A stretch of 64,000 nt of DNA from Apostichopus japonicus (lineage: Eukaryota; Echinodermata; Holothuroidea; Aspidochirotida; Stichopodidae): NCBI RefSeq assembly GCF_037975245.1, contig NC_092565.1:14599499-14663498 (forward strand). Reading direction: 5' to 3'. The notes under the pieces are model-generated. The model made no database searches and was not told where the DNA came from. It saw only the letters and a program-made list of their open reading frames with translations. Made by a program: the position numbers and the translations under genes. Shown piece by piece: positions 22,265-33,665 of the stretch (within the stretch, counting starts at the first letter, position 1; each line of letters starts with the position of its first letter).

Positions 22265-25200
22265 ATGATGGCGAAGGCCAATTTGTACGTCAACCTCGCC
22301 AAGGGAATGAAAATGCCTCTCCTCGGTCTAGGAACTTGGAAGGTTAGTTACGACGAGTGACATCTGCAATAATAATACACGTTGGTGTAACTGTAACGTA
22401 AGACTATGCAGTGTCCACTTCCAGGGTTCCACTAGTCTTAGTCTTAAGTAGTAGTCTTAGGCTATCGTGACCTGCCTACACAGTACTACTACTAGTACTA
22501 CATTCCAAAAAGTTTCCTCGACCGATACATAATTACACTAAGCGTGGCAGTCATTAAGATATCATTACTAACCACACTAGGTATGGCAATGAGACTTCAT
22601 TATTGATTAAATTTAAGGCCGTGGCTATTCTTACGACTAGTTGTAACAATTATTTATAAACTATTCTTACGACATCGGCGAATTCAAGCGCAGTAAAGTA
22701 ATTAAAGCAACTTCGCAAGTAGTAGGGGTAACCCTAAACCTAACCATAAACACTAACCCTAACCGGAAATTATTGTTACTCCTAGTCGTAAAAATAGTAC
22801 TCCTAGTCGTAAAAATAGCCACGTTAAAGCAACTGCGCATGCGTATTTATAAATTATTCTTACAACTAGTCGTAAGAATAGCCACTTTGTAAATTTAAAT
22901 TTAAAGTCCATTATGAAGTCCATGAAGAATTTCATTATATACACAAACTAGCCTAAGCAATCCTTAACTCTACACACATTTAAGGTACTTTTGAGTAGTA
23001 AGTAAGCACAAAATCATGATGATGTTCTATTTGCAGATATCAAGCAAATGAAAATTTGAACCAAATAATGGTGTCTGGTCTTTCCTAACTCTTTGGTGGA
23101 TTAAAAAACATCAATCAGACAAATGCATTGGCAGATGTATTGACCTTTCTGTTCATTAAATTGATAAATTGAAACAAACTTGATGTACTCTATGTAAAAC
23201 ATTATTAAGTGACCCTAAATAAATCCTGCTATTGTAAAAGTAAAACTTCCTAACACACTACTAGTAATAACCTCTGGCCATTCCTCTCCGGCCATCCCTA
23301 TTTGTTACTTGGTTTGCTTAAATATTTGGACAACTGTCACATAATTGTTAATTGTTATGTGAGATTAGTCTGAATACAATAAGGCAAAGCAACAGCATCT
23401 CTCCTGTTAATCATCTCTTCTCATTTTCATTTTTCAGTCTGAACCGTCCAAGTTATCAGCAGCAGTGAAAGCAGCCATAGATACCGGTTACCGTCACATC
23501 GACTGTGCTTACTGCTATGAGAATGAAGAAACTGTGGGAGATGGAATACAAGCCAAGACTACTGATGGCACTGTGAAAAGAGAGGACCTGTTCATCACCA
23601 GCAAGGTACAATATACATTCTATATAAAATAACTTGGCTTATGGAATGTAAGCCATGGTTACTGAAGGTACTGTGTACCAGCAAGGTACTATACATACTA
23701 TATAAAACTTCTTGGCTTATAGAATGTAAGCCAAGATTACTGAAGGTAATCTTACAAGAGAGGGGACCTGTTCATCACCAGCAAGGTACAATATACATAT
23801 ATACTATATAAAATTACTTGGCTTATGGAATGCAAGCTAGCCATGGTTACTGAAGGTATTCTCATAAGAGAGAACCTGTTCATCACCAGCAAGGTACAAT
23901 ATACATACTATATAAAATTACTTGGCCTAGATGGAATGTAAGCCATGGTTACTGAAGGTTTTCTCACAAGAGAGGACCTGTTCATTTTTTTTTTTTTGGC
24001 CAACTTGCTTTAACAGTTATTTCTTTTTCTCTCCAGTTATTTGAGAGTTTTCATCGTTTAGGAGATGTTGAGAGTGGCTTGAAGAAATCCCTACAATCTT
24101 TGAAGTTGGATTATCTTGATCTATATCTCGTGCACTGGCCATTTGGGATTCAGGTAAAAATAACGTAGAATGATCTTACTCTGTACCTCACATACTGGCC
24201 ATTTTAAGTCATCTATCTGGTGAGGATAATATTGAAGAAGGTAGTCAAAAATAGTATAGTTATAGACTCATAATCATTGTAAAATACAGTATAGATAGCC
24301 TGAAAAACAATAGTCAATAATAGTCAGCCTGCAAAACAATAGTCAATAATAGTCAGCCCGGAAAACAATAGTCAGCCCGGAAAACAATAGTCAATATCAG
24401 TTAGTCTAGAGTACAGTTGTGGTCAACCTGGAAACAGTAGTAAATAATAGTCAGCCTAGAACACAGTCATTAATTGTCAGTCTGGAAACAGTATGAAGAC
24501 AGTTATAGTCAACCTGGGAAATTCTAGTCAACAATAGTCAGCCTAGAACACAATAACAGTCAACCCTGAAAACAGTAGTGAATCAGTAGTCAGTAATAGT
24601 CAACTGAGCAAACAGTGTAGTCAACCTAAAAGGCAAGTTAACTTTCCGTTTCCTTGGAACTTATCCCAGATTTATTACCACTGTTAAATTAAATAAATTT
24701 AAAATATTGTTAAATAGAAAGTTCATTACAATAACCTACACAAATTGTTTTAACTGTTCATTAACCCCTCTGTTTGCAATGTAGGTTTCTGTTTGTTTTA
24801 CACTTTGGTTAATAAGCATTATGCTAACAGTTTTGTTTTATTTTTATTTATTTTTCTGTTTGTTTGTCATCCTTAGAACATTGAAGGTGAGATGTGCCCC
24901 ACAGGACCTGATGGGAGAACTCTGTTCAATGATGTACACTTCACAGAAACGTGGCATGTACGATATCTGTACTACCTACCATTTAACCTGTATGACTTTT
25001 GCAAAATCAGTATAACAATGTCTTTATTCTTAGTGTAGCTTTATGTAGACATGTCAAATAGCATTCACATGTTTTCTTTTCTTCCAGGGGATGGAACAGT
25101 TAGTGCAGAAAGGCTTGGTCAAGTCAATTGGGGTCTCAAACTTCAACATTTCGCAGATTAAAGAAATTCAAGCCCTCCCAAATAAAGTTCCTATTTCTAA

Positions 25201-28200
25201 TAATCAGGTATTTTTGTTTTTTCACTCTTTGTATATAATGTCATTGTGTTTGTCACAGTAAATGTAAAGTATTCATAGTTGACATGTTCAGTACCCAGCA
25301 TAAGTTTACAATAGCTTGGTCCCTGTATCGGACTGGAGCCATATCATCTCTGAAAAGTGTTTACTAAAGTGTTTCTGTTTGGAAGGTAGTGAAACATTAT
25401 TGCAGATTGTAGATAAAACAAAGTGATATTATGATATACAGCTTCTTCATAATGTAGACATCCAGTACCTGTAGCTGTACTAAATGGACAGAGATCATTT
25501 ATCAGGATCAGCCAAAGACTGTTTTCCCAATCCACAGATTGAATTATCTCCTTATCTTGTTCAAGATGATTTGGTGAGCTTCTGCAAGTCTCAGGGCATC
25601 ACTGTCACTGCCTACAGTCCTCTGGGGTCCCCGGACAGAAAAGAGTAAGCTACCGCACCTCCATTTTCATTTGCCGTTGAATGTCTGATGTCTTGTGTGT
25701 GCATTACATGTATGTGAACTTCCTGCGGTCTGAAAACCTTGTGTTGTCATTAGATGTATGTATATTCTCTGGGAGTTGGATGCATTGTGTTGACTTTTCA
25801 TGTATGTGTTCTCTCTCACTGTTGATGCCTCATGTGCTGATAACATGTTTGTGTACATTGTAAGATGTGGATGCCACGTGTGGTCAGTACTGTAGATGTA
25901 TTTGGTCTGGATGTGGTCATTACATGTGTGTATACTTACAGGGATCTGGATGCCTTACTTGGATATGGCATGTATGTGCACTTCTTGGAGTCTGACTGCT
26001 TTGTGTGGTCATAAATGTATGTGTACTTCCTATGGTCTTAATGCCTTGTGTGGTCATGAAATATACTTACAGGAGTCTTAATGCCTTGTGTGGTCATAAG
26101 TGTATGTGTACTTCCTATAGCAGGATTTTAATTGTTATATTCAAAGTAGTTTGATAATTTTATGCTAAACAAATAACTATATGCATAGTATACGAATAGT
26201 ATGACACTATATTTAGTGGTATCACAAAGGATGAATAAGGAAAATAGATGATTTCCCCATCACTTCTCCAGTCTCCCAAGTTTTCACGCCAGTAGAAGTG
26301 GTGAAAGAAGGAATTCATTAGACATTGTTTTAAGGTGCGATATTGGAAGGCAGACTCGATCTTTTACCCCATCAGTCCTCAGGATGATGATCCTATTCTT
26401 ATGGATGATCCTAAACTGATTGATCTTGCCAGGAAGAAAGGGAAGTCGGTGGCACAGATCTTGATCCAATACCATTTACAACAGAATGTGGCGTGCATGC
26501 CAAAGAGCGTGACACCATCCAGAATCTTAGAAAATTTTCAGGTAGTATCAGTATTTCATTCATGAGCTAACAAATATTTTACATAATTATATTACAGTGT
26601 GAATTGTTGTTTCCTTTCTTTAATCGAGGTCAAAAGGTATTCTGTGCCGCACACATTAATATTAAAGAAGTATATAATTGTTAATGATAAAGTACTGGCA
26701 GCTAATAAAACTTTAGAAAGTTGACAGTACTGTGGTCATAAAACTGTGTTTTGAGAAAGTTGCTGGTATGTTTCATACTCTGGTATGTTGCTGGTATGTT
26801 TCATACAGGCTGGCTTCATTACTCTTCTTGCAGACACTCATGTACAGAATGTTGTTTCTGTGTCCCACACATGATGCTGGCACCAGTAATGTCATCACTA
26901 AACTGATGTATAGAAGGTTAGCTTCGGTTATGTCATAATGAAACCTGAGGTTCAGAAAGTTGTTTCTATATCTCATTCATGTTCACTTCAGAAATGTCAT
27001 CACAACATGTCTTGTGTGGTGCAAGGATGCAATTACACAGGTTGGATCAGGGGTATATATACTGTACCCACCATGTCTATGTGCTGATGGGATGCAATTG
27101 CGCAGGTTGGATCAAGAGTGTCTATAACCACTGTGCATGTGTGCTGATGGTATGCAATTACACTGGTTGCTCTATACAGAGTATGTATGGATTGGTTGAT
27201 TCATTGCTCTACACAGAGTATGTATGGATTGGTTGTTTCATTGCTCTATACAGAGTATGTATGGATTGGTTGTTTCATTGCTCTATACAGAGTATGTATG
27301 GAATGGTTGTTTCATTGCTCTATACAGAGTATGTATGGATTGGTTGATTCATTGCTCTATACAGAGTATGCATGGATTGGTTGTCTCACTGCTCTATACA
27401 TAGTATGTATGGATTGGTTGTCTCACTGCTCTATACAGAGTATGGATTGGTTGATTCATTGCTCTATACAGAGTATGGACGGATGGGTTGTTTCATTGCT
27501 CTATACAGAGTATGTATGGATTGGTTGATTCATTGCTCTATACAGAGTATGTATGGATTGGTTGTTTCATTGCTCTATACAGAGTATGTATGGATTGGTT
27601 GATTCATTGCTCTATACAGAGTATGGATTGGGTCTGGCATTCTTTTGGGAATGCAACATGAGGATTAGGAGTGTCATTTCTCAACATATGGCAAGGGTTA
27701 GTTATGTCATTGCTGTATACGAAATATAGATTGGTTGTTTCTATTCAGACTAATGACTGTTCAATTGTATTTATAGCACTGAATTCCTAGGTGACCAAAT
27801 GTGTCATTATCATGGCCTTTCAAAAGTTCTCTTTAATTTTTGCTTCAAGTTTGCTTGGAAAAAGTAGTCAAGTGTGCTTCAAGCCAATGAAAACATATCA
27901 ATTCAACTTCAATCAGAAGTCAAATTGAAACTGGTAACCATGATTTGTATAAGGCTAAAGTTGGGAAAATAATTGAGGGGGGTATTCTGATTTGTAGAAT
28001 GCTAATTGCTTCAGCTAATTGTTTCTTCGTTATGTATTGCAGAGCCTTCACTTTACACTGACCGATAGTGAGGTAGAGGAGCTGAAGTCATTGAACCGAA
28101 ATAACAGATATTGCACATACGATGAGTGAGTGATAACAGTCTGATTTTGTACTTTTCTTATGGCAACCATGACTGAAAACAGAGTAAATCTGGGTACGAT

Positions 28201-29035
28201 CAAGCTCGTCCCAAAACCCCAACCCTCACTTCACCATCCCCAAAAAATACAAAGATTGTCACTACTGCTTTTGAAAGTGCATAGGAATAGCAAGTCAATA
28301 GCAGCCAAAAAGAGGAATGATTCAAATCTGCATCTCTCCTTGAGGCTTGCTCAGATCTTTTGGCTTCTTGCAGTGTGCACCATCCCTTTAACAGACATCT
28401 TTATTACATAACATGAACTTCAAGAAGATAAATGTTTATCAAAATGCTTTATGATAATGCCTATCAATATGTAATAACTGAGTGGACTTGTCCCTCACTT
28501 GGTACAGATTTATAATTTTATTTCAATGTAATCATGCATTCTACCAGTCGCAATTGTAGAGTTTGTTTTCAGTGTGCGAACAGTGAACAATGATAGATAT
28601 CCACAAAAAACAAACAATTGAGCTACAACATTGCTCATGTCCTTTGATGCTTGTGAAACAATAACAATCTGTGGACTCAATGACCTTGCAAGGTATGTTA
28701 ACTTTAAGAAGGGATCCTTCAGGTTTCAGATTCCTTTAAGATGCAGCTATCTATAGTATTGAAAAATTCATGCATTCTTTCATTTCTATGTTTATCAGTT
28801 TGAAACATTTATTGCATAATTGTTTTCTTTTGCTTGGACCATTTGCTTCTTTGTGTGACCGTTGATTGATTAATAATTAATGTATAGTTGTCTAGTTGTT
28901 TGGACTGTTTAATGTATTATAATAATTCTTGTTAACTGTATGGACAGTTTATTTATATATTTTATAATTATGTTGTTTTATCTTTCTTTCAGAGCATTTG
29001 GCCATCCTCTGCATCCATTTGACCCAACACACTGA
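22265..29035 (+). CDS. Aldo-keto reductase (AKR1-like), copy A
   Basis: Nine exons with GT/AG borders: 22265-22342, 23438-23605, 24037-24153, 24877-24957, 25088-25207, 25538-25644, 26376-26541, 28043-28125 and 28993-29035. They give 320 residues, the usual length for this superfamily. The start MMAKANLYV and GLGTWK match the first barrel strand. The catalytic tetrad is complete: Asp48 and Tyr53 in [11 protein letters not shown], Lys82 in FITSK, His115 in [16 protein letters not shown] and the cofactor loop KSVTPSRI show an NADPH-using (alpha/beta)8 barrel. The C-terminus [11 protein letters not shown] resembles AKR1A aldehyde reductase. Such enzymes reduce aldehydes and ketones in the cytosol. 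Compared with copy B it has Gln for the usual Arg in [15 protein letters not shown] for YPKGPDGN, and Leu for Gln in SRILEN. The AATAAA in the 3' flank of copy B reads AAAAAA here (about 29243). It is complete, but seems the more drifted copy. Confidence 0.93.
22616..22895. mobile_element. 280-bp MITE, private to copy A (intron 1)
   Basis: The inverted ends contain GTGGCTATTCTTACGACTAG and its complement. TAAATTTA is present on both sides (22608-22615 and 22896-22903). Copy B has this 8-bp site once and no insert (33987-33994). The interior has degenerate telomere-like CTAACCCTAACC and repeats of the end sequence. Confidence 0.85.
23581..23990 (+). repeat. Tandem copies of the exon 2 end and its splice donor (copy A)
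   Basis: A unit of about 95-100 bp contains the last 25 or so bases of exon 2 (GACCTGTTCATCACCAGCAAG), the donor GTAC and the following intron start. It is repeated downstream in the intron. Donor-like CAGCAAG/GTAC ends fall at 23605 (the real exon end), 23695, 23785 and 23893. Confidence 0.85.
24290..24640 (+). repeat. Diverged AACAATAGTCAATAATAGTCAG-type array, copy A intron 3
   Basis: Short degenerate units with AGTCAGCCTGGAAAACA. The same array in copy B (35610-36885) has a homogeneous 29-bp expansion that is missing here. Confidence 0.8.
25980..26120 (+). repeat. Short TGCCTTGTGTGGTCAT array, copy A intron 6
   Basis: Three or so copies of TTAATGCCTTGTGTGGTCAT. The matching place in copy B (38385-38960) has expanded to more than a dozen. 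Confidence 0.8.
27171..27633 (+). repeat. 37-bp minisatellite, about 12 copies, copy A intron 7
   Basis: The unit contains CTCTATACAGAGTATGTATG, whose first part CTCTATACAGAG is nearly palindromic, followed by GATTGGTTGTTTCATTG. The overlapping open frames are repeat artefacts. Copy B lacks the array at this place. Confidence 0.95.
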
Positions 29036-29485
29036 GAAACCTTGGCTTGGGTATCCTGCTGGGCAACATCGTACATTACATCTGAATAATAACTACTTTC
29101 CCTGCTCGAGATGAACTGTGGAAGTCATTCTTTATTTCACTCAAGGGGAACTCGACATGGTTGACAACAGAATGAAATGTGCCTTAGTGAAAATTTAATT
29201 CATCAATTACTAGGCTTATGCCCCCAATACTTTCATTTGCAGAAAAAAAAAATGTTCGCATCTTATTTTGAGTAGCACAATCTGATGAAATTGGCGAACT
29301 AACATGGAAGTCTGCAGTCATGATTATGAATCCAGTTAAATAGAAACATTTATTTCAGATATTAATGTTCAGTTAACATTCAGTGTAGATGTGACATAAA
29401 GTGTCACATTAGAGTTGATATGCCATGGTATTTTGGTGATAGTAAGCTGGGCCATCTTTTGTGTGAGTAAACAGGCCTTTGTGTA

Positions 29486-29685
29486 ATCCAGGGAACTATT
29501 CCCAGGAATCCAGGGAACTACAATCCAGGGAACTACAATCCAGGGAACTACAATCCAGGGAACTACAATCCAGGGAACTACAATCCAGGGAACTACAATC
29601 CAGGGAACTACAATCCAGGGAACTACAATCCAGGGAACTACAATCCAGGGAACTACAATCCAGGGAACTACAATCCAGGGAACTA
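29486..29685 (+). repeat. 15-bp minisatellite, 13 copies
   Basis: The unit is CAATCCAGGGAACTA, nearly perfect from 29507. As 15 bp is a multiple of three it leaves frames open on both strands, with no coding support. It lies in the 3' flank of reductase copy A and is absent from copy B. Confidence 0.95.
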
Positions 29686-29786
29686 TTCAGATCTAGTACA
29701 GTGATAGTGGCTATGTAGTAGGAATGTGCCAGCATTATATAGACAAGTGTATTGGTAGATTGAGCATACTATAGAATGCTCAATGT

Positions 29787-30853
29787 CAATGATATGTGAT
29801 ATCATTTGCCACTTGTATATATCCGTTTGGGATTAAAAACCAACATTATCTATGTTACCATAAGGCTTGCCAAGCGACAATGATATGTGATATCATTTGC
29901 CACTAGTAAATATCCGTTTGGGATTAAAAACCAACATTATCTATGTTACCATAAGGCTTGCCAAGGGACAATGATATGTGATATCATTTGCCACTTGTAT
30001 ATATCCGTTTGGGATTAAAAACCAACATTATCTATGATATCATAAGGTTGCCAAGCGACAATGATATGTGATATCATTTGCCACTTGTATATATCCGTTT
30101 GGGATTAAAAACCAACGTTATCTATGTTACCATAAGGCTTTCCAAGGGACAATGATATGTGATATCATTTGCCACTTGTATATATCCGTTTGGGATTAAA
30201 AACCAACATTATCTATGATACCATAAGGCTTGCCAAGGGACAATGATATGTGATATCATTTGCCACTTGTATATATCCGTTTGGGATTAAAAACCAACGT
30301 TATCTATGATACCATAAGGCTTGCCAAGGGACAATGATATGTGATATCATTTGCCACTTGTATATATCCGTTTGGGATTAAAAACCAACGTTATCTATGT
30401 TACCATAAGGCTTGCCAAGGAACAATGATATGTGATATCATTTGCCACTTGTATATATCCGTTTGGGATTAAAAACCAACGTTATCTATGTTACCATAAG
30501 GCTTGCCAAGGGACAATGATATGTGATATCATTTGCCACTTGTATATATCCGTTTGGGATAAAACCAACATTATCTATGATACCATAAGGCTTGCCAAGG
30601 GACAATGATATGTGATATCATTTGCCACTTGTATATATCCGTTTGGGATTAAAAACCAACATTATCTATGATACCATAAGGCTTGCCAAGGGACAATGGT
30701 ATGTGATATCATTTGCCACTTGTATATATCCGTTTGGGATTAAAAACCAACATTATCTATGTTACCATAAGGCTTGCCAAGCGACAATGATATGTGATAT
30801 CATTTGCCACTTGTATATATCCGTTTGGGATTAAAAACCAACATTATCTATGT
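29787..30853 (+). repeat. 91-bp satellite-like array, about 12 copies
   Basis: The unit starts CAATGATATGTGATATCATT, which includes a small palindrome, and ends near GCTTGCCAAGGGA. Units start about every 91 bp (29787, 29878, 29969, then two slightly shorter). Single-base variants such as ACATTATC/ACGTTATC and GTTACC/GATACC are shared by neighbouring units. It is present only in copy A. Confidence 0.95.
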
Positions 30854-31890
30854 ATGAGGTATTATTTAGCTTTTCTAGGGTAAAGGAACGGCTGGGATAT
30901 TGAGTAAGCGATACAGTATAAAACAAAATCTATACAGAAACACCTAACATTTGTTAATCTCGTGCAAATGGTTTCAACATCCTGAACTCCATGCTATTAC
31001 CTGGTTAATATTTGAACCAAAGGTATTGATAATTTAGCATTATACCAAATTACTAATTAAAGGAAGACAAAACTTCCTGTAACTTTGAAGGGTTAAATTT
31101 ATTATCAAGCTTATACTTGAATGTGTTGTTAAGTTTCTTGTACTGTGTCTTTATATTGGACGGATAGCCTCTATTCAAACACGCCAAATTGTACCCTGCT
31201 CTTGTAGGTGACACAAAGGAACACATGATATGATGTATTAACAATCAATGTAGATGTAACAGATAAAGGAACACATGATATGATGTGTTAACATTCTGTG
31301 TAGATGTAACAGATAAAGTGTTCCATGTTTTACACCCTTGATTTTATTATAGTGATAGAATAAAAATGAATAAAAACGACAACCATTCGTTCTGTTATTC
31401 CACATGGGTCTACACTTTCCAGATAAGAGTAATAATCCGCCAAGAGCCAGTGTTGTAATCAAGTTCTTTTATCCGAGTATGAATTACTTCCAAGTTTAGA
31501 GGTTCCGACTACGAAATACCATACTCCGAGTTCTGCCTCTATGATCCAAGTACCAGCGGCCGCAGCATATTAGAGTCTGACTTTTGAGTACTTTCTCACC
31601 CAAGCTGTGTTTTATTAAAAAACATTTATGACTTATTAAATATACAAGAACCTTATGCTTAGAACTGCTCCTTGATCGTCATTGTAAACAAATGATATAA
31701 AATAGAATGTTGTGACATTCATGTTCTGATCTTGTTATTGTTTGCCAAATTCGGAAAAGTCTCAGTATTTACCACAAATTTCTGATAGGGCTGTTGTAAT
31801 GAAAATGTGACAGTAGCAACCATATGAACACATCAAACAACTGTGTGACATATACACAGGGGTCCTAGACTTATAATGGTATACTGCAAT

Positions 31891-32800
31891 CATGGGCGTC
31901 AGCAGGTTTCAGAAAGTGAGGGGGACACTATACTATCTAAGCGGAGCGCCACCATTGGTTGGCGCGTAGCGTACCAGAAAATTTTGGGTACATAAGACCC
32001 CCTAGATCGCAGGAGACGGCCTTCCTGAGTCGTTTTTAGTTACATCAGAAACAGATCTGTGAGGAGAAATTTTGTCTCACAAAACTAAATCCCGACAGAA
32101 AGTACTGGTAGAAAGATGCCGTTCTGACACCAAGGGAGACGAATTACACAGCGTCCATCTCAAAGGAAATATTGAAAAAGTGGCGCCGTCACCTCCGGGA
32201 TGAGTGGAGTGGTATATATAATACATGCATGTAGGTGCGAGACGTCAGTTGTTATGTGCCCAGGTACTTTAATAATAATAATCAGAAAAAGGCACCGTGC
32301 GCGCAGAGCGTGTGTAGCGCCTAGCCGGCACTCAACAATAAAGATCTACCATATCCGACGAATACATGTAGCCTTAATTACTTAACCCCTACACCCCTAT
32401 TTGTCCGTCCAGTCCAAGGGACTGGAGGTAGTGATATGAACATAGTAACTCATCACCATCTACCTGTATGTCTTACCTAATCCCTTGGAACCCATACAAA
32501 CAACATGTGTGCAAGATTCAATACACTTTCGAATGGTGTCCCCCCCCCCCCCCCCGAACGAATTAAATGGGCAGATTTAGGATATTGGGAGAATGGGAGA
32601 TAAATGACGGTGCAAGTGATAGATAGCAGGGGCCCAGTGAGTCCAGATTTCTTGACCTTAAATAGAAAATCGCGCATATGCATGTGATTTTTTTTTAATA
32701 ACTACTCTGAAAAGTGGGACAAATGATATGATATCCCCTCCACTTTTGAAAGTGGGGGGGGGGGTCAAGTCCCCCCGTCCCCCACCTGTTGACGCCCATG
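31891..32800. mobile_element. hAT-like non-autonomous element, 910 bp
   Basis: It starts CATGGGCGTCAGCAGG and ends CCTGTTGACGCCCATG. The 8-bp target ACTGCAAT is repeated exactly at 31883-31890 and 32801-32808. An 8-bp duplication with short inverted ends fits the hAT superfamily. It holds poly-C and poly-G runs and no transposase. Confidence 0.85.
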
Positions 32801-32989
32801 ACTGCAATCATGGTACTAATTGTTTGCATAAGTTAGCAACATACATCTATCGTGCACCTCCCATATACACTAGCCTACATGTAGGCTGGTACTTGGGGAA
32901 CAGAGGCGCATTAGGATAGTACAATCATAGAGTACTGCAATGCAAAGGTTGTTTCCTGTTGTGACGTCAGCCTCACGTTACTGGTCTAG

Positions 32990-33564
32990 TGTCAAGGTGT
33001 TTCGACAACACAGCTAGTTGAGGCTAGTTTCAAGGTGTTTCGACAACAAAACTTGGTATTGCATTCTGAGGTTTTCACTGAGATTAGTGTCAAGGTGTTT
33101 CGACAACACAGCTAGTTGAGGCTAGTTTCAATGTGTTTCGACAACAAAACCTGGTACTGCAGTCTGAGGGTTTCACTTACCAATACCAGGACACAGTGAT
33201 TCAAACACTTGGAATTCCATGCAGGGTGTTTCACTTACCACATCACAGACACAGTGATTCAAACACCTGGTAGAGCAAACTGAGTGTTTCGTGTACCATC
33301 TTTACCTAGGGCCTAGATCTGAGGGTTTCGCTTACCTTAGTGATGCCAACAGTTACTACCGCACACTGAATGTTTCGTTTTCCATCATTTCTTGACTTAA
33401 TTTTATGCATTTCGTTTTAACAATGCTCTAAAAGTAACTAGCATCTTCATCTCTATCCCCAACACATCCGAAAACTCCACAATACTATCAGCGAATCTGA
33501 AACGGAATGACGTTAGAGGTCAACTAGCTGTGTTGTCGAAACACCTTGGAACTAACCTCAGCCG
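32990..33564. repeat. Inverted-repeat block next to unit B
   Basis: CAAGGTGTTTCGACAACA recurs near 32995, 33040, 33091 and 33131 (the third fully matching the first), and its inverse lies at about 33530-33550. Between them are two copies of a roughly 66-bp unit with GTTTCACTTACCA and GACACAGTGATTCAAACAC. It looks like a MITE with internal repeats; no target duplication is clear. Its right end abuts the start of unit B. Confidence 0.7.
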
Positions 33565-33665
33565 TAGTGGTAGATCGAACAAAGACAAAAGTGTGCTGTA
33601 GTATTGAGAAAAGTCAAATGTACCGATTGGTTTTAAGAATTGCAAGAACTAGCAGATTATATTAG

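Larger units (their letters stand above)
22164..31628 (+). repeat. Tandem duplication, unit A (9.5 kb)
   Basis: From TAGTGGTAGATCGAAC onward the sequence aligns with 33565-42818 through all nine exons, most intron sequence and the 3' flank. Differences are concentrated in private insertions and tandem arrays: a MITE at 22616, a 37-bp array at 27171, and a block at about 29402-31210 holding 15-bp and 91-bp arrays. Confidence 0.93.
31629..33564. other. Spacer between the duplicated units
   Basis: Unique DNA flanks a complete hAT-like element (31891-32800) and an inverted-repeat block (about 32990-33564). No gene was seen. Confidence 0.7.

Noticed and set aside
22265-22342. Reductase copies as allelic duplicates in the assembly
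   Set aside because: The copies lie in tandem with unique spacer DNA and different insertions on each side. This is more consistent with true duplication, although only read depth can settle it.
22728-22764. Interstitial telomere repeat
   Set aside because: CTAACCCTAACC is short and degenerate and lies inside a MITE, so it does not mark a chromosome fusion.
27187-27602. Repetitive 76-122 codon frames as a protein gene
   Set aside because: They are produced by the 37-bp array in a reductase intron and shift frame between units.
29479-29735. Repetitive frames reading QSREL and CSSLD
   Set aside because: A 15-bp array gives open frames on both strands with no flanking coding evidence.
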